Shown here: one piece after another, positions 33,011 through 43,136 of the stretch
Layout of the letters: every line of letters starts with the position of its first letter
Numbering within the stretch: the stretch's first letter is position 1
Assembly (NCBI RefSeq): GCF_000828475.1
Contig: NZ_AP014648.1
Span: 1,550,001-1,614,000, forward strand
Direction of reading: 5' to 3'
From: Methyloceanibacter caenitepidi
GTDB taxonomy: Bacteria; Pseudomonadota; Alphaproteobacteria; Rhizobiales; Methyloligellaceae
DNA: 64,000 nt
Made by a program: the position numbers and the translations under genes
The notes under the pieces: generated by a model
Told to the model about the DNA's origin: nothing
Database searches by the model: none
Seen by the model: only the letters and a program-made list of their open reading frames with translations

Positions 33011-33087
33011 GGGCCCGTAGCTCAATTGGTTAGAGCCGGCGGCTCATAACCGTCTGGTTGCTGGTTCGAGTCCAGCCGGGCCCACCA
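33011..33087 (+). tRNA. tRNA with CAU anticodon, probably tRNA-Ile2
   Basis: 77 nt including encoded CCA. Acceptor GGGCCCG/CGGGCCC, D-arm AGCTCAATTGGTTAGAGC, anticodon loop CTCATAA and T-arm GCTGGTTCGAGTCCAGC all fold. CAU could be elongator Met or Ile2 (lysidine-modified). The variable and T-arm sequence is closer to known Ile2 than to Met tRNAs, but this is not certain. Confidence 0.93.
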
Positions 33088-33332
33088 AATCATTCGTAAC
33101 CAGTTGTTTTAATGTTGCAAACGCCGACTGTCTGGAGTCCTGCACTTGGGCCGCTGCAAGGTGCAGGCTCGGCGTTCCGGCCAACACGGCCCGCGCTTCC
33201 GAACGCAACTCTCCTTGGCAGTATGGCAGTCGCAAGCGAAGACCTGTCCCCCGACATTCGCGGTTGACACCGATGCGATAGAGATGCGGCACTCGAACCG
33301 CTTCCTTTCGGCCCGCTTGAGGAGAAATCTCG

Positions 33333-34628
33333 GTGCGCAAGCTTGCCCTCCACTGGCAGATACTCATCGCCATCGTCCTTGCGGCCATCGTCGGGTCGAT
33401 CGTCAAGCATTTCACCACTGAGACTTTCGCGCCGGGGTGGTTGGGTGTCAGCTTTGTTTCGGTGTTCGAGTTTATCGGCGCGATCTTTCTCAACGCCCTG
33501 AAAATGATCATCGTGCCGCTGATCACGTCGTCGATTGTCGTCGGCGTGGCCGGGATCGGATCCGGCGGCAATATCGGCGCGCTCGGCATCCGCACGCTGC
33601 TTTTCTACGCCGTGACGACGCTCGCCGCGATCCTGATCGGTCTCATTGCCATCAACGTCATGACGCCCGGCTATGTCGATGGGCGGCCCGCCGGCGACAT
33701 TCTATCGCTCGAGGCGCCGGCCAACGATATCAGCGAGAGGATCGAGGGAAGGGGCGCCGGCGACGTCGTGGAGCTTTTCAAGCGCCTGGTGCCGCCGAAC
33801 ATCGTCATGGCCGCCGCTGAAGGACAGATGCTTGGGCTGATCTTCTTTTCCATTCTGTTCGGCTACTTCATGACCACGCTTTCGCATGACTACGCGGATC
33901 CCTTGTTCAAGTTCTGGAACGGCGTGTTCAACGTCATGATGCACATGACCGAGTTCATCATGAAGTTCGCGCCCATCGGCGTGTTTGCCCTCATTGCGGC
34001 CGTGATCGCCGAAACGGGGTTCGCGGCGGCAAGGCCTTTGGCCAATTTCGCGCTCGCGGTTCTCGCAGCGCTCCTGCTGCATTCGCTGATTACGCTGCCA
34101 CTGCTCTTGCGGTTCATCGGCAGGGTCAAACCCTTTGCGACGATGCGGGCCATGTCGCCGGCCCTGCTTACCGCGTTTTCCACGTCTTCGTCCTCGGCGA
34201 CCTTGCCGGTCACGATGGATACGGTCGAAGAGAAGGTCGGTGTGTCGAACCAGGTGTCGAGCTTTGTGTTGCCGCTCGGCGCAACGGTGAACATGAACGG
34301 GACGGCGCTCTACGAATGCGCGGCGGCCATGTTCCTGGCTCAGGCCTACGGGCTGGAGCTCAGCTTCGGCGTGCAATTCACGATTGTCACGATTGCGCTC
34401 GTGACATCGATTGGCGTCGCCGGGGTGCCGTCCGCCTCGCTGGTGGCGATTGCGATCATTCTTGCTGCCGTCGGGTTGCCGGTGGAAGCCATCGGGGTGC
34501 TCCTCGTGTTCGACCGGGTGCTGGATATGTGCCGCACCAGCGTGAATGTCTGGGGCGATGCGTGTTGCGCCACCATCATCGCGCGGCTGCGGGGAGAAAA
34601 AACCAACGTCGCCATCGACGCGCGCTAA
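33333..34628 (+). CDS. Dicarboxylate/amino acid:cation symporter (DAACS, GltP/DctA type)
   Basis: 431 aa from GTG with GGAG upstream. About eight membrane segments, the serine-rich hairpin TAFSTSSSSATLPVTMD and the LGATVNMNGTALYECA (NMDGT-like, here NMNGT) motif that binds substrate and cation. Imports C4-dicarboxylates or acidic amino acids with protons or sodium. Confidence 0.93.
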   Translation: MRKLALHWQILIAIVLAAIVGSIVKHFTTETFAPGWLGVSFVSVFEFIGAIFLNALKMIIVPLITSSIVVGVAGIGSGGNIGALGIRTLLFYAVTTLAAILIGLIAINVMTPGYVDGRPAGDILSLEAPANDISERIEGRGAGDVVELFKRLVPPNIVMAAAEGQMLGLIFFSILFGYFMTTLSHDYADPLFKFWNGVFNVMMHMTEFIMKFAPIGVFALIAAVIAETGFAAARPLANFALAVLAALLLHSLITLPLLLRFIGRVKPFATMRAMSPALLTAFSTSSSSATLPVTMDTVEEKVGVSNQVSSFVLPLGATVNMNGTALYECAAAMFLAQAYGLELSFGVQFTIVTIALVTSIGVAGVPSASLVAIAIILAAVGLPVEAIGVLLVFDRVLDMCRTSVNVWGDACCATIIARLRGEKTNVAIDAR

Positions 34629-34778
34629 GCTCCAACGCCTCCGGGCGTCCGAGCCACAATTCGGGTCATTTCAGGGCACACTGCCTTAGTTTGTGTCCGT
34701 GCGGAACCAACCCCAAAGAGCCGCGTTCTTCCGTCCGCCTGCAGCGATTGCGGGCGCGTTCAAACGGAGGAATAGACC

Positions 34779-34919
34779 ATGAAGTATTTCGTCACCATGC
34801 TCGCTCTCGCCACCACACTTGCCGCCGCTGCACCGGCTTTCGCCGGCCCGGACAACCAGGCCGACTGCGAGGCCGCTGGCGGCACGTGGAACGCCGACAG
34901 CAACTCCTGCACGGAGTAG
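34779..34919 (+). CDS. 46-residue secreted Cys-pair peptide
   Basis: Signal peptide MKYFVTMLALATTLAAAAPA-FA, then a 23-residue mature part GPDNQADCEAAGGTWNADSN-SCTE. C-x-AAGGTWN...SC is a common small secreted motif with one probable disulfide. GGAGG lies 9 nt upstream. Confidence 0.7.
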   Translation: MKYFVTMLALATTLAAAAPAFAGPDNQADCEAAGGTWNADSNSCTE

Positions 34920-34987
34920 GTCGTCGCGCGGAGCGGCGGGCCGGACGCGGCCTGCCGCACGCGCTCACGAGACCATCAGACAACTGA

Positions 34988-35683
34988 TTAGAAATCGTAA
35001 CCCAGCAGCTTGATTTCGGGCTGATACCAATTCGCCACCTGCTCTTGGAGCGCCGGCGTGTAATAGCTGCGGTAGCTGCGTTCCGAATCCTTGTTCGGCG
35101 TCACATTGACTTTCGGCACGCTGACCGGGGTTTCGACGCCGGCTTGCCGGAGTGCCGTGTTCAGATCCTCTTCCAAATTCTCGTAGCGGCCGAGGAAATC
35201 GACGGCCAGCGCTCCGTCCAGCATGTAGAGCTCGTGATTGTCCACATAGGCGGTGGGCCGCTGCATGTAGCGCTCGAAGCTGGGGCGCGTCTTCTTCGAC
35301 TTGGTCTTGTAGTGGTACCAGGACACCTGCCGGTCCCACGGATTCCGGTCGAACGCGAACTTGAAGTAGCTGTTCCAAACATCCTCGCCCACATAGTTGC
35401 GGACGCGCCAGGCGGGCATGTGCTCGTAATAGCCGATGGTTGGATGCCAATAGCGTTCGGGCCGGCCGAGAAGCTTTCGCCAAAGCGGCCGTTGCGGCTT
35501 CAGCGGATGATCGATCCGGTAGTTCTGCGGACCGAGGCCTTTGCGGTCTTTCTCGCTCGCCGCGCGATAAGGCGTAATGACATCGTCCGGCCCGCAGAGC
35601 TGCGAAATCGCGGCTTCGATCGCCGTGCCGGCCGTCTTCTTCGTCTTGATGAAGATGAATTTGTGCTTGTGTGAGAGGATCAT
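34988..35683 (-). CDS. Sulfotransferase family 2 protein
   Basis: 231 aa. FIFIKTKKTAGTAIEAA is the 5'-phosphosulfate-binding loop of PAPS and FKFAFDRNPWDRQVSWYHY the 3'-phosphate site (Arg, Ser). It would transfer sulfate to a carbohydrate or other surface molecule; acceptor unknown. Confidence 0.85.
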   Translation of the reverse strand: MILSHKHKFIFIKTKKTAGTAIEAAISQLCGPDDVITPYRAASEKDRKGLGPQNYRIDHPLKPQRPLWRKLLGRPERYWHPTIGYYEHMPAWRVRNYVGEDVWNSYFKFAFDRNPWDRQVSWYHYKTKSKKTRPSFERYMQRPTAYVDNHELYMLDGALAVDFLGRYENLEEDLNTALRQAGVETPVSVPKVNVTPNKDSERSYRSYYTPALQEQVANWYQPEIKLLGYDF

Positions 35684-35757
35684 GGGTCCGTGTGCCGCGA
35701 GCCGTGCGGGCCGGACCCTAGTCGGTTCGGGGGCGCTTTCGCAAGCCGGATTGCGGC

Positions 35758-36150
35758 CTACTCGTGAAGAGAGGCCGCGAGTTCCTCGAGAAGTGCGCTG
35801 AGATGGATCTCCGAGATATGGAGTGCCCTGGCCATCTCGTGCAGTTCCTTGCGTTCTTCACCGGCCACGCGGTTGTCCGCGAGGAGCACGCGATAGGCGG
35901 CGCACAGGATCTCGTCTTTCGTGGTGAGGTCCAGAGAGGGAGCCAGATCCGCGAGAACGTCGCGGATATCCTCGGCTTCGTTCTGGTGCGCCGCGCGCGC
36001 GACCGCATCCGCCCCCAGCGCGTTCCCGGTGCAATCCTTGAAAATCTCCTGAATGAGACCAACCTCGCGCGAATCCAGGTGCCCGTCGGCGCTCGCCATG
36101 GCGACCATGGCTTTCAAGATCACATCGCAACTGCTCGTGTCGTCGCTCAC
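35758..36150 (-). CDS. TerB-like protein
   Basis: 130 aa from GTG with AAGGAG. The TerB fold pattern is present: MVAMASADGHLDSREVGLIQ (acidic D-G-x-x-D/E metal-like loop) and LLADNRVAGEERKELHEMAR. These domains occur in tellurite-resistance and stress proteins; no ter cluster is nearby. Confidence 0.75.
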   Translation of the reverse strand: MSDDTSSCDVILKAMVAMASADGHLDSREVGLIQEIFKDCTGNALGADAVARAAHQNEAEDIRDVLADLAPSLDLTTKDEILCAAYRVLLADNRVAGEERKELHEMARALHISEIHLSALLEELAASLHE

Positions 36151-36321
36151 GGAGGGCTCCTTCTCTGGCGTGACGGCTCGGCCGCATCGCGGCTGGGCGG
36201 ATTGTGCGGAAACAGGCCCGGTTTGCCAAGCGCGCTTGAAGGTCTTCGACTTGAAGGCCTTTGAAGAGGCCGCCAGGGTGCGGTATCAACCTGCCGCCGG
36301 ACCAGAAGGGTTGCCGCATCG

Positions 36322-37365
36322 ATGTCAGACACAAAGCCCCTTCGGGTCATCTTCCTCGCCGACACAAGGCCTGGGCATTACCACATCGCCCAGGGCGTGA
36401 TCGCGGCCCTGGCGCGGTTGCGGCCCGTCGAGGTGACCCGGATCGAGGTGAAGCGCAAATGGATCGTCCCGACCCGGTGGCTGCGGGCGCGCATCAACGC
36501 CGACACCTTCTATCCGCCGCGTATGTTGCGCATGGCCTATCGCATCGACGCGGACACGCTCCCCGAAGCCGACCTCGTGGTCTCCGCCGGCGGCGAGACG
36601 CATATGCCGAATATTTGCGTTACACGGCTTCTGGACGTGCCCAACATCTTCTGCGGCTCGCTCTTGCGGGGGCTGGAGCCGGACAATTTCAGTCTGATCA
36701 TCTCATCCTACGAGCGCGACGAGGGCAGCGACCGGCACCTGGTCGTGCTGAAACCGTCCTCCATCGACCCCGACGAACTCGGGCGGCCCAAGACCGTGCC
36801 GCGCTACGGGCCGGAAAACCTGCCGAAGACCCTGGGCCTCCTCATCGGCGGTCAGGCCGGAGGATTTCGCTATCGCGACAGCGAGTGGGCGGCGCTGCTC
36901 GCCTTCGTCGCGGCAGTGTCGAAGGCTTGGGGAACGCGCTGGCTGATCTCGACCTCCCGGCGCACGCCCGACAGCGTGGCCGACCGGATCGACGAAATGG
37001 CGCGCGATGAGAGCGTGGTTCAGAAATTCATCGACTTCCGCACCGCCGGACCCGGCACGCTGCCGCAAATCTTCGCCAAATCGGACGCGATCGTTTGCAC
37101 CGAAGATTCCAGCTCAATGATCTCCGAGGCGGTGTCGGCGCGGCTGCCCGTCATTGGCGTGTCGCCCCGTGCCGCACGCTTCACCGAGGACGAGCAGCTG
37201 TACAGGGACTTCATGATGGGCAAGGGCTGGTCGCGCACCATCCCCATTGCCGACCTGACGCCGGAGCGCTTCGCCGAGGTTCTGTCCACAATCGAACCCT
37301 TGCAGGAAAACCCGCTCGACGCCCTGGCGCAGAAGCTGAAGGCCCGCCTACCGCAGCTCTTCTAA
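36322..37365 (+). CDS. ELM1/GtrOC1 family protein (DUF1022), glycosyltransferase-like
   Basis: 347 aa. Start RVIFLADTRPGHYHIAQGVI matches the ELM1 N-terminus; GLLIGGQAGGFRYRDSEW and DAIVCTEDSSSMISEAVSAR, SVIGVSP-like follow as in GT-B folds. The family is named from the plant mitochondrial fission protein ELM1; bacterial members are thought to act in envelope glycoconjugate synthesis. Confidence 0.88.
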   Translation: MSDTKPLRVIFLADTRPGHYHIAQGVIAALARLRPVEVTRIEVKRKWIVPTRWLRARINADTFYPPRMLRMAYRIDADTLPEADLVVSAGGETHMPNICVTRLLDVPNIFCGSLLRGLEPDNFSLIISSYERDEGSDRHLVVLKPSSIDPDELGRPKTVPRYGPENLPKTLGLLIGGQAGGFRYRDSEWAALLAFVAAVSKAWGTRWLISTSRRTPDSVADRIDEMARDESVVQKFIDFRTAGPGTLPQIFAKSDAIVCTEDSSSMISEAVSARLPVIGVSPRAARFTEDEQLYRDFMMGKGWSRTIPIADLTPERFAEVLSTIEPLQENPLDALAQKLKARLPQLF

Positions 37366-37472
37366 AGGGCATGTCACCACGTGAGGTTTATCCCGCATTG
37401 AGTTGGTCCGCCCAATTGGCTACAAGCGCGGGCAAATTTCCTGAATTCGACTAACACGCCAAGGGACCCTGA

Positions 37473-39131
37473 ATGGCCAACCCGCAATACGTCTACGTCA
37501 TGACCAAACTCAACAAGACCTATCCCGGCGGGAAGCAGGTCTTGAAGGATGTGACCCTCGCTTTTCTCCCGGGCGCCAAGATCGGCGTCGTCGGCGTGAA
37601 CGGCGCCGGTAAATCCACACTGCTGCGGATCATGGCGGGCGACGAGAAGGAGTTCACTGGAGAGGCCTGGGCCGCCGAAGGCGTGCGCGTCGGTTATCTG
37701 CCCCAGGAGCCCCAGCTCGATCCGGCAAAAGACGTGATGGGCAACGTCATGGAGGGCGTGGCCGAGAAGAAGGCTAAGCTCGACCGCTATAATGAGCTGG
37801 CCGTGAACTATTCAAACGAGACCGCAGACGAGATGGCACAGCTCCAGGACGAGATCGATGCCCAGGACCTGTGGGACCTCGACAGCCAAGTCGAGCAGGC
37901 CATGGATGCGCTGCGCTGCCCGCCTGGCGATGCGGACGTGAGCAAACTGTCGGGTGGCGAGCGGCGCCGCGTGGCGCTCTGCCGGCTGCTGCTGGCGAAG
38001 CCGGACATCCTGCTGCTCGACGAGCCGACCAACCATCTCGATGCGGAGAGCGTCGCTTGGCTCGAACATCACTTACGCGACTATCCTGGCACCATCGTGA
38101 TGGTGACCCACGACCGCTACTTCCTCGACAACATCACCGAATGGACGCTGGAGCTCGATCGCGGGCAGGGCGTCCCCTACAAGGGCAACTACTCGTCCTG
38201 GCTCGAGCAAAAGCAGAAGCGGCTCGAGGTCGAGGGCAAGCAGGAAGAGGCCAAGCAGCGCACGCTCGCCCGCGAGCTCGACTGGATCCGCGCGAGCCCC
38301 AAGGCACGGCAAGCCAAGTCCAAGGCCCGTATCAAGGCCTATGACGAGTTGCTTGCGGAGGCAGGCACGGACAAGACCGCCAAGGCACAGATCACCATTC
38401 CGCCGGGCCCGCGGCTCGGCGACGTGGTGATCGAGGCGGACGGGCTGGAAAAGGCCTTTGGCGACAAGCTGCTCGTGGACGGCCTGTCGTTCAAGCTGCC
38501 GCCCGGCGGCATCGTGGGCGTCATCGGGCCGAATGGCGCGGGCAAGACCACGCTGTTCCGCATGATCGTGGGGCAGGAGACGCCGGACAACGGCGATATC
38601 CGCGTGGGCGATACCGTCAAGCTCGGCTACGTGGATCAGTCCCGCGACGCGCTCGACGAGAAGAAGACGGTGTACGAAGAGATTTCCGAAGGCGCCGAAG
38701 TGGTGACGCTGGGCAAGCGCGAAGTGCCGTCGCGCGCCTATGTGGGTTGGTTCAACTTCAAGGGCGGCGATCAGCAGAAGAAGGTCGGCCAGCTCTCGGG
38801 CGGCGAGCGCAACCGCGTCCACCTCGCCAAGATGCTGAAGTCAGGCGCGAACCTCATCCTGCTCGACGAACCGACCAACGATCTCGACGTGGAGACGCTA
38901 TCTTCCCTCGAAGCGGCATTGGAAGACTTCGCGGGCTGTGCGGTCATCATCAGCCATGATCGCTTCTTCCTCGATCGCATCGCCACCCACATCCTCGCCT
39001 TCGAGGGCGACAGCCACGTGGAGTGGTTCGAAGGAAACTTCGAGGATTACGAGGAAGACAAGAAGCGCCGCCTCGGCGAGGACGCGGTTCTGCCCAAGCG
39101 CATCAAGTACAAGAAATTCGCGCGAGGGTAG
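37473..39131 (+). CDS. ettA: Energy-dependent translational throttle protein EttA (ABC-F)
   Basis: 552 aa, near the usual 555. Two ABC domains: Walker [12 protein letters not shown], signature [16 protein letters not shown], Walker [21 protein letters not shown]; second [40 protein letters not shown]-type. The arm and P-site tRNA interaction (linker) regions are present. Binds the ribosomal E site and gates elongation with ATP/ADP ratio. Confidence 0.95.
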   Translation: MANPQYVYVMTKLNKTYPGGKQVLKDVTLAFLPGAKIGVVGVNGAGKSTLLRIMAGDEKEFTGEAWAAEGVRVGYLPQEPQLDPAKDVMGNVMEGVAEKKAKLDRYNELAVNYSNETADEMAQLQDEIDAQDLWDLDSQVEQAMDALRCPPGDADVSKLSGGERRRVALCRLLLAKPDILLLDEPTNHLDAESVAWLEHHLRDYPGTIVMVTHDRYFLDNITEWTLELDRGQGVPYKGNYSSWLEQKQKRLEVEGKQEEAKQRTLARELDWIRASPKARQAKSKARIKAYDELLAEAGTDKTAKAQITIPPGPRLGDVVIEADGLEKAFGDKLLVDGLSFKLPPGGIVGVIGPNGAGKTTLFRMIVGQETPDNGDIRVGDTVKLGYVDQSRDALDEKKTVYEEISEGAEVVTLGKREVPSRAYVGWFNFKGGDQQKKVGQLSGGERNRVHLAKMLKSGANLILLDEPTNDLDVETLSSLEAALEDFAGCAVIISHDRFFLDRIATHILAFEGDSHVEWFEGNFEDYEEDKKRRLGEDAVLPKRIKYKKFARG

Positions 39132-39137
39132 CCGGTC

Positions 39138-39974
39138 CTAGTTCTCAGGCTTCACGAATTTCAACGTCATCCGGTCGCTCTCGCCGATGGCCGCATATTT
39201 TTCGCGGTCCTCGTCACCGAGGCGAAACGAGGGAGGCAGCGTCCAGACGCCCTTCGGATAGTCTTTCGTATCCTTCGGGTTGGCGTTGATCTCGGACTTG
39301 TCCGCCAGCTCGAAGCCGGCGTTCTCGGCCAGGGCGATCACGTAGTCCTCGTTGACGTACCCCGATGCGGCCTTGGGATCCTGCTTCACCTTGGGATCGC
39401 CGCGATGCTGCACGACGCCGAGCACACCGCCCGGCTTGAGCGCCCTGTACATAGCGGCGAACGACGCCTCTTCGGTGCCCGCCCGCATGAAGCTGTGCGT
39501 ATTGCGGAATGTGACGATGAGGTCGGACGACTCCGGCGGCGCGATGTCGCCGTCCTTGGTCACCGTCGTCCGTTTCACCTGGCCGTAAAGCTCAGGCGCG
39601 TCCTTCAGCTTCTGGTCGAATGCTTCGAGAGATCGCTGCAGGGCTTCATAGGACGGGTCGCTGGGAGCCTCGGCGGCGTAGAGCGTTCCAGTATCCTTGA
39701 GATAAGGCGCGAGAATTTCCGTGTACCAGCCTCGGCCGGGATAGATCTCAACGACCGTCATGTCCGGCCGGATGCCAAAGAACGTCAGTGTCTCGTACGG
39801 ATGGCGGTAGGTATCGCGTGCCGCATTCTCGGCCGATCGGTGATCGCCCGCGATGACCTCTTTCAGGCGCTCGTCTTGGGGCGGCGACTGCTCGGCGTGC
39901 GCGCTGGCCGAGGTGAGCGCGAGGCATGCGGCGATGATCGCCAGAAAGGCGGAACGGGTACGTACTGAGCTCAT
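39138..39974 (-). CDS. Exported class I methyltransferase (COG4798 type)
   Basis: 278 aa from ATG at 39974 with GGGGAG upstream; signal peptide RSAFLAIIAACLALTSASAH-A. Then VVEIYPGRGWYTEILAPYLK (SAM-loop variant), SSDLIVTFRNTHSFMRAGTE and ALKPGGVLGVVQHRGD. COG4798 members are predicted methyltransferases with signal peptides; SAM in the periplasm is puzzling and the substrate is unknown. Confidence 0.8.
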   Translation of the reverse strand: MSSVRTRSAFLAIIAACLALTSASAHAEQSPPQDERLKEVIAGDHRSAENAARDTYRHPYETLTFFGIRPDMTVVEIYPGRGWYTEILAPYLKDTGTLYAAEAPSDPSYEALQRSLEAFDQKLKDAPELYGQVKRTTVTKDGDIAPPESSDLIVTFRNTHSFMRAGTEEASFAAMYRALKPGGVLGVVQHRGDPKVKQDPKAASGYVNEDYVIALAENAGFELADKSEINANPKDTKDYPKGVWTLPPSFRLGDEDREKYAAIGESDRMTLKFVKPEN

Positions 39975-40089
39975 GGTCTCCCCTTGTGTGCTGGAACCCG
40001 CAGGATTGCGGGTAGAGGGTAGCGGCGGTTGGTCGTGCAGGGACACTCGCACCGATTCTAGACCAGGACATGGCAGCGTTAGGGCTCGA

Positions 40090-40896
40090 TCAGGCCGCCT
40101 TCTTGGCGGATCTCTCTAGGGCGGTCCACGTCTTCTTGCCGACGATACCGTCGGCCTTGAGCCGGTGCGCGGATTGAAATTCCATCACCGCGAGTTCGGT
40201 CGCAGGGCCGAAATCGCCGTCGATGGCGAGAGGATAGCCGAGCTCGTGCAGCTGTTCCTGGAGATCGCCCACGGCCTCTCCAACTGAGCCGCGATGGAGG
40301 ACCGGCCGCGTGTCCGGTGTCATGCCGGAGAGGATGAATCCTTCAATTCGTGCCAATGCGGCTTTGGCCTTGGCCGTGTAGCGGCGCCGGTCCTCGAGAC
40401 CGTTCAGGCCGCCGTTGATCTTTTTGGTGACCGCGATGATGTCGTCGCGGTCGCAGTCCGGATTGATCTTGCGGCGCTTCCAGTACTCGCATGCGATCTT
40501 GAGCGAGAGTTGCGGCTCCTCCGCAAGGAGCGGGTTGTCCTCTAGATCGACACCCAACGCCTTGCCGACATCGCGGTAGTTTGCGCGGCCCGTGAGCTGG
40601 ATCAGGCCGCGCCCCTTGTATCGCGGCCCATCGCCTTTTTTGATGTTCCCGAGGTCGCGCCTTCCTTCCAGGTACCGTCCGCTTCCGAACTCTTCCGTCG
40701 TCCGGAAGCCGGCGGCCTCATGGCAGCACTGGCCGAGAAAATGCGCGATCCTGAGCCGTGTATTGATCCCGTATTCGTCGAGCGTCGAAGCCAGGATAGG
40801 ACTGATACCTTCGATAATCTCCGCCTGCCGCCGAGCCTTTGCGCCGCTGAATCGGGGCGCCACCTCAAACATTATCCGTCCGTCGATGGGAATCAT
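40090..40896 (-). CDS. GH19 chitinase/endolysin-like enzyme with peptidoglycan-binding domain
   Basis: 268 aa. The catalytic part reads HFLGQCCHEAAGFRTTEEFG with the acid Glu, and YKGRGLIQLTGRANYRDVGK, typical of GH19 endolysins. The C-terminus (LHRGSVGEAVGDLQEQLHEL, GDFGPATELAVMEFQSAH) is a PG_binding_1 domain. No signal peptide, as in phage endolysins; no other phage genes lie next to it, so it is either a single-gene remnant or a domesticated lysin. Confidence 0.88.
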   Translation of the reverse strand: MIPIDGRIMFEVAPRFSGAKARRQAEIIEGISPILASTLDEYGINTRLRIAHFLGQCCHEAAGFRTTEEFGSGRYLEGRRDLGNIKKGDGPRYKGRGLIQLTGRANYRDVGKALGVDLEDNPLLAEEPQLSLKIACEYWKRRKINPDCDRDDIIAVTKKINGGLNGLEDRRRYTAKAKAALARIEGFILSGMTPDTRPVLHRGSVGEAVGDLQEQLHELGYPLAIDGDFGPATELAVMEFQSAHRLKADGIVGKKTWTALERSAKKAA

Positions 40897-41029
40897 GATT
40901 GCCGTCCTTTTGAGCCTACCCGGTGATTTCAGTCATATGCACGCAGATACAATAATTAAATAAAAAAGCACGTAAAAGTAGTATAGCGCCGCGCAGCCGG
41001 CAAATCGCTATTGCGCATTGGCCAGTGCT

Positions 41030-41051
41030 GACATAAACATATCTTTATGTC
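41030..41051. promoter_or_regulatory. Palindromic operator at the met operon
   Basis: GACATAAA, six bases CATATC, then TTTATGTC: a perfect 8-bp inverted repeat. It spans the ATG (41047) of the ArsR-methyltransferase gene. The TATC..ATG core resembles SahR-type sites of ArsR regulators that control methionine genes. Likely autoregulatory operator. Confidence 0.65.
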
Positions 41052-42165
41052 GGATGGTTTCCAGCATACCGCGCAACCGCCTCAGGCGGCTTCGGCCGCA
41101 GCCGGCAAACGCACCGGCGCGCAAGGCCCGGAGTTGGGGCAGGGCTTGTCCAGCGCGCAAGTGCTTGCCGCTCTGCGCGGTGCGGGCGAGGCCACGCGCT
41201 TGCGTATTTTAGCGCTGCTGGCGGCGACCGAGCATAACGTGAAGGACCTCACGCAGATTCTGGTGCAGAGCCAGCCCCGCATCAGCCGGCATTTGAAGCT
41301 GATGGCCGAGGCCGGAATCATTACGCGCTTTCGGGAGGGATCGTGGGTTTTCTTCCGCATCGCCGACACGGGTCCCGAAGGCGCGCTCGCACGAGCCATT
41401 GTCGATAGTCTCGATCCGTCCGACCTGACGCTGGCGCGCGACCGGGCGCGGGCCGAGGCGGTCCAGAAGGCGCGGGCCGAGGCCGCGCAGCAATACTTCA
41501 AGGCCCATGCCGCGGAATGGGACTCGATCCGGGCGCTGCACGTAGCAGAAAGCCAAGTCGAAGAGGCAATGGAGCAGGCGCTGGGGCCCGGGCCCTTTGA
41601 GCTCCTGGTCGATCTCGGCACGGGCACGGGACGCATCCTAGAGCTGTTCGGCCCCCGCGCCGACAAAGCGCTCGGGTTCGACCTCAACCACGACATGTTG
41701 GCCTATGCGCGGGCGAAGCTGGAGCGAGAGGGGCTTACCCAGGCCCAGGTGCGCCATGGCGACCTCTACAACATTCCGCTGCCCGACGGCGCGGCCGACG
41801 CGGTCGTCGTGCACCAGGTGCTGCACTTTCTCGATGATCCGGCGGCTGCGGTCGCGGAAGCCGCGCGCCTGCTCGCGCCTGGCGGCCGGCTCCTCGTTGT
41901 CGATTTCGCGCCGCACGAGCTCGAGTTCTTGCGTGAGCAATCGGCGCATCGCCGGTTGGGATTCGGCCACGCCCAGCTCGGCCGCATGATGGAGGCCACG
42001 GGGCTTAAGCTCGTGGGCTTCCAAGAGTTGAACCCGCTTGGCTCCGCATCGCCCGACGAGGCGTCTCCGGAAGGCAAGTTGACGGTCTCACTGTGGCTCG
42101 GCCAAAAGCCGGCCGCGACGGGCAAAACAAGAAAACGGAATGGCAAGGTGGAGGTCGCCGCATAA
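41047..42165 (+). CDS. ArsR-family regulator fused to SAM-methyltransferase domain (SahR-like)
   Basis: 372 aa. Residues about 35-115 are an ArsR winged helix (TRLRILALLAATEHNVKDLT, QPRISRHLKLMAEAGIITRF). Residues about 165-350 are a class I methyltransferase (LLVDLGTGTGRILELF; LHFLDDPAAAVAEAARLLAP). This architecture occurs in alphaproteobacterial regulators of methionine/SAM metabolism that sense S-adenosylhomocysteine. It overlaps metF by one base. No ribosome site precedes the ATG, and the operator covers it, so the mRNA may be leaderless or the start may lie downstream. Confidence 0.88.
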   Translation: MSDGFQHTAQPPQAASAAAGKRTGAQGPELGQGLSSAQVLAALRGAGEATRLRILALLAATEHNVKDLTQILVQSQPRISRHLKLMAEAGIITRFREGSWVFFRIADTGPEGALARAIVDSLDPSDLTLARDRARAEAVQKARAEAAQQYFKAHAAEWDSIRALHVAESQVEEAMEQALGPGPFELLVDLGTGTGRILELFGPRADKALGFDLNHDMLAYARAKLEREGLTQAQVRHGDLYNIPLPDGAADAVVVHQVLHFLDDPAAAVAEAARLLAPGGRLLVVDFAPHELEFLREQSAHRRLGFGHAQLGRMMEATGLKLVGFQELNPLGSASPDEASPEGKLTVSLWLGQKPAATGKTRKRNGKVEVAA

Positions 42166-43136
42166 TGTCCGCAACGCAAGACACGCAAGGCCAGCAACCA
42201 CCGAAGCGGCGGTTTCTCGGTCGCGGTGACATTGAGGTTTCGTTCGAGTTCTTCCCGCCGAAGAACCAGGCGATGGAGGAGACGCTCTGGCGTGCGATCA
42301 GGCGGCTGGAGCCGCTGCGCCCCAAATACGTCTCTGTGACCTACGGGGCCGGGGGGTCGACGCGCGAACGCACGCACGCCACCGTGGCGCGGATCTTAAG
42401 CGAAACGACGCTCATACCGGCGGCGCATCTCACCTGCGTCAACGCGACCAAGGAAGAGGTCGATGAGATCATCCGCGACTATTGGGACCTCGGAGTTCGC
42501 AACCTCGTTGCCTTACGCGGCGACCCGCCGGAGGGCGTCGGCGAACGCTATGTTCCAACCCCGGGCGGCTACGAAAACGCTGCGGCACTGGTCGCGGGCA
42601 TCAAGAGCATCGCGCCCTTCGTGACGTCGGTGGCCTGTTACCCCGAGAAGCATCCGGAGTCACCGTCGGTCGAAGCGGACATCGACATGCTGAAAGCCAA
42701 AGTCGATGCGGGTGCCGATGGCGCCATTACGCAGTTCTTCTTCGATAACGAGGTCTATTTCCGGTATCTGGACAGGGTGCGGGCCGCGGGCATCGACATT
42801 CCCATCATCCCGGGCCTCATCCCCATCAACAATTTCAAGCAAGCTGCCAGTTTCGCGAAAAGATCGGGTGCGAGCGTACCCGACTGGGTGGAACGGCGCT
42901 TCGAAGGGCTGGAAGAGGATTCGGAAACGCGCCATCTCGTGGCTGCGGCGGTTGCGGCCGAGCAGGTGCTTGGTCTCGTCGACCAGGGCATCACATCGTT
43001 CCACTTCTATACGTTGAACCGGGCCGATCTTGTCTATGCGACCTGCCATCTTCTGGGACTGCGGCCCGCCAAGGCGTTTTCGCAGAAGGCGGACGAAGCA
43101 TCCGAGCCCGCAAAGATTGCAAAGGTGGCGTCATGA
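42165..43136 (+). CDS. metF: Methylenetetrahydrofolate reductase MetF
   Basis: 323 aa. [20 protein letters not shown] opens the TIM barrel; [20 protein letters not shown] and [11 protein letters not shown] (FAD/folate site) are diagnostic. Makes 5-methyl-THF for the synthase encoded next. The ATG overlaps the regulator stop (TAATG). Confidence 0.95.
   Translation: MSATQDTQGQQPPKRRFLGRGDIEVSFEFFPPKNQAMEETLWRAIRRLEPLRPKYVSVTYGAGGSTRERTHATVARILSETTLIPAAHLTCVNATKEEVDEIIRDYWDLGVRNLVALRGDPPEGVGERYVPTPGGYENAAALVAGIKSIAPFVTSVACYPEKHPESPSVEADIDMLKAKVDAGADGAITQFFFDNEVYFRYLDRVRAAGIDIPIIPGLIPINNFKQAASFAKRSGASVPDWVERRFEGLEEDSETRHLVAAAVAAEQVLGLVDQGITSFHFYTLNRADLVYATCHLLGLRPAKAFSQKADEASEPAKIAKVAS

Noticed and set aside
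33044-33595. Minus-strand ORF ending ...GPAGLEPATRRL
   Set aside because: Its C-terminus is the antisense of the tRNA(CAU) gene, a well-known spurious translation; codon use is poor.
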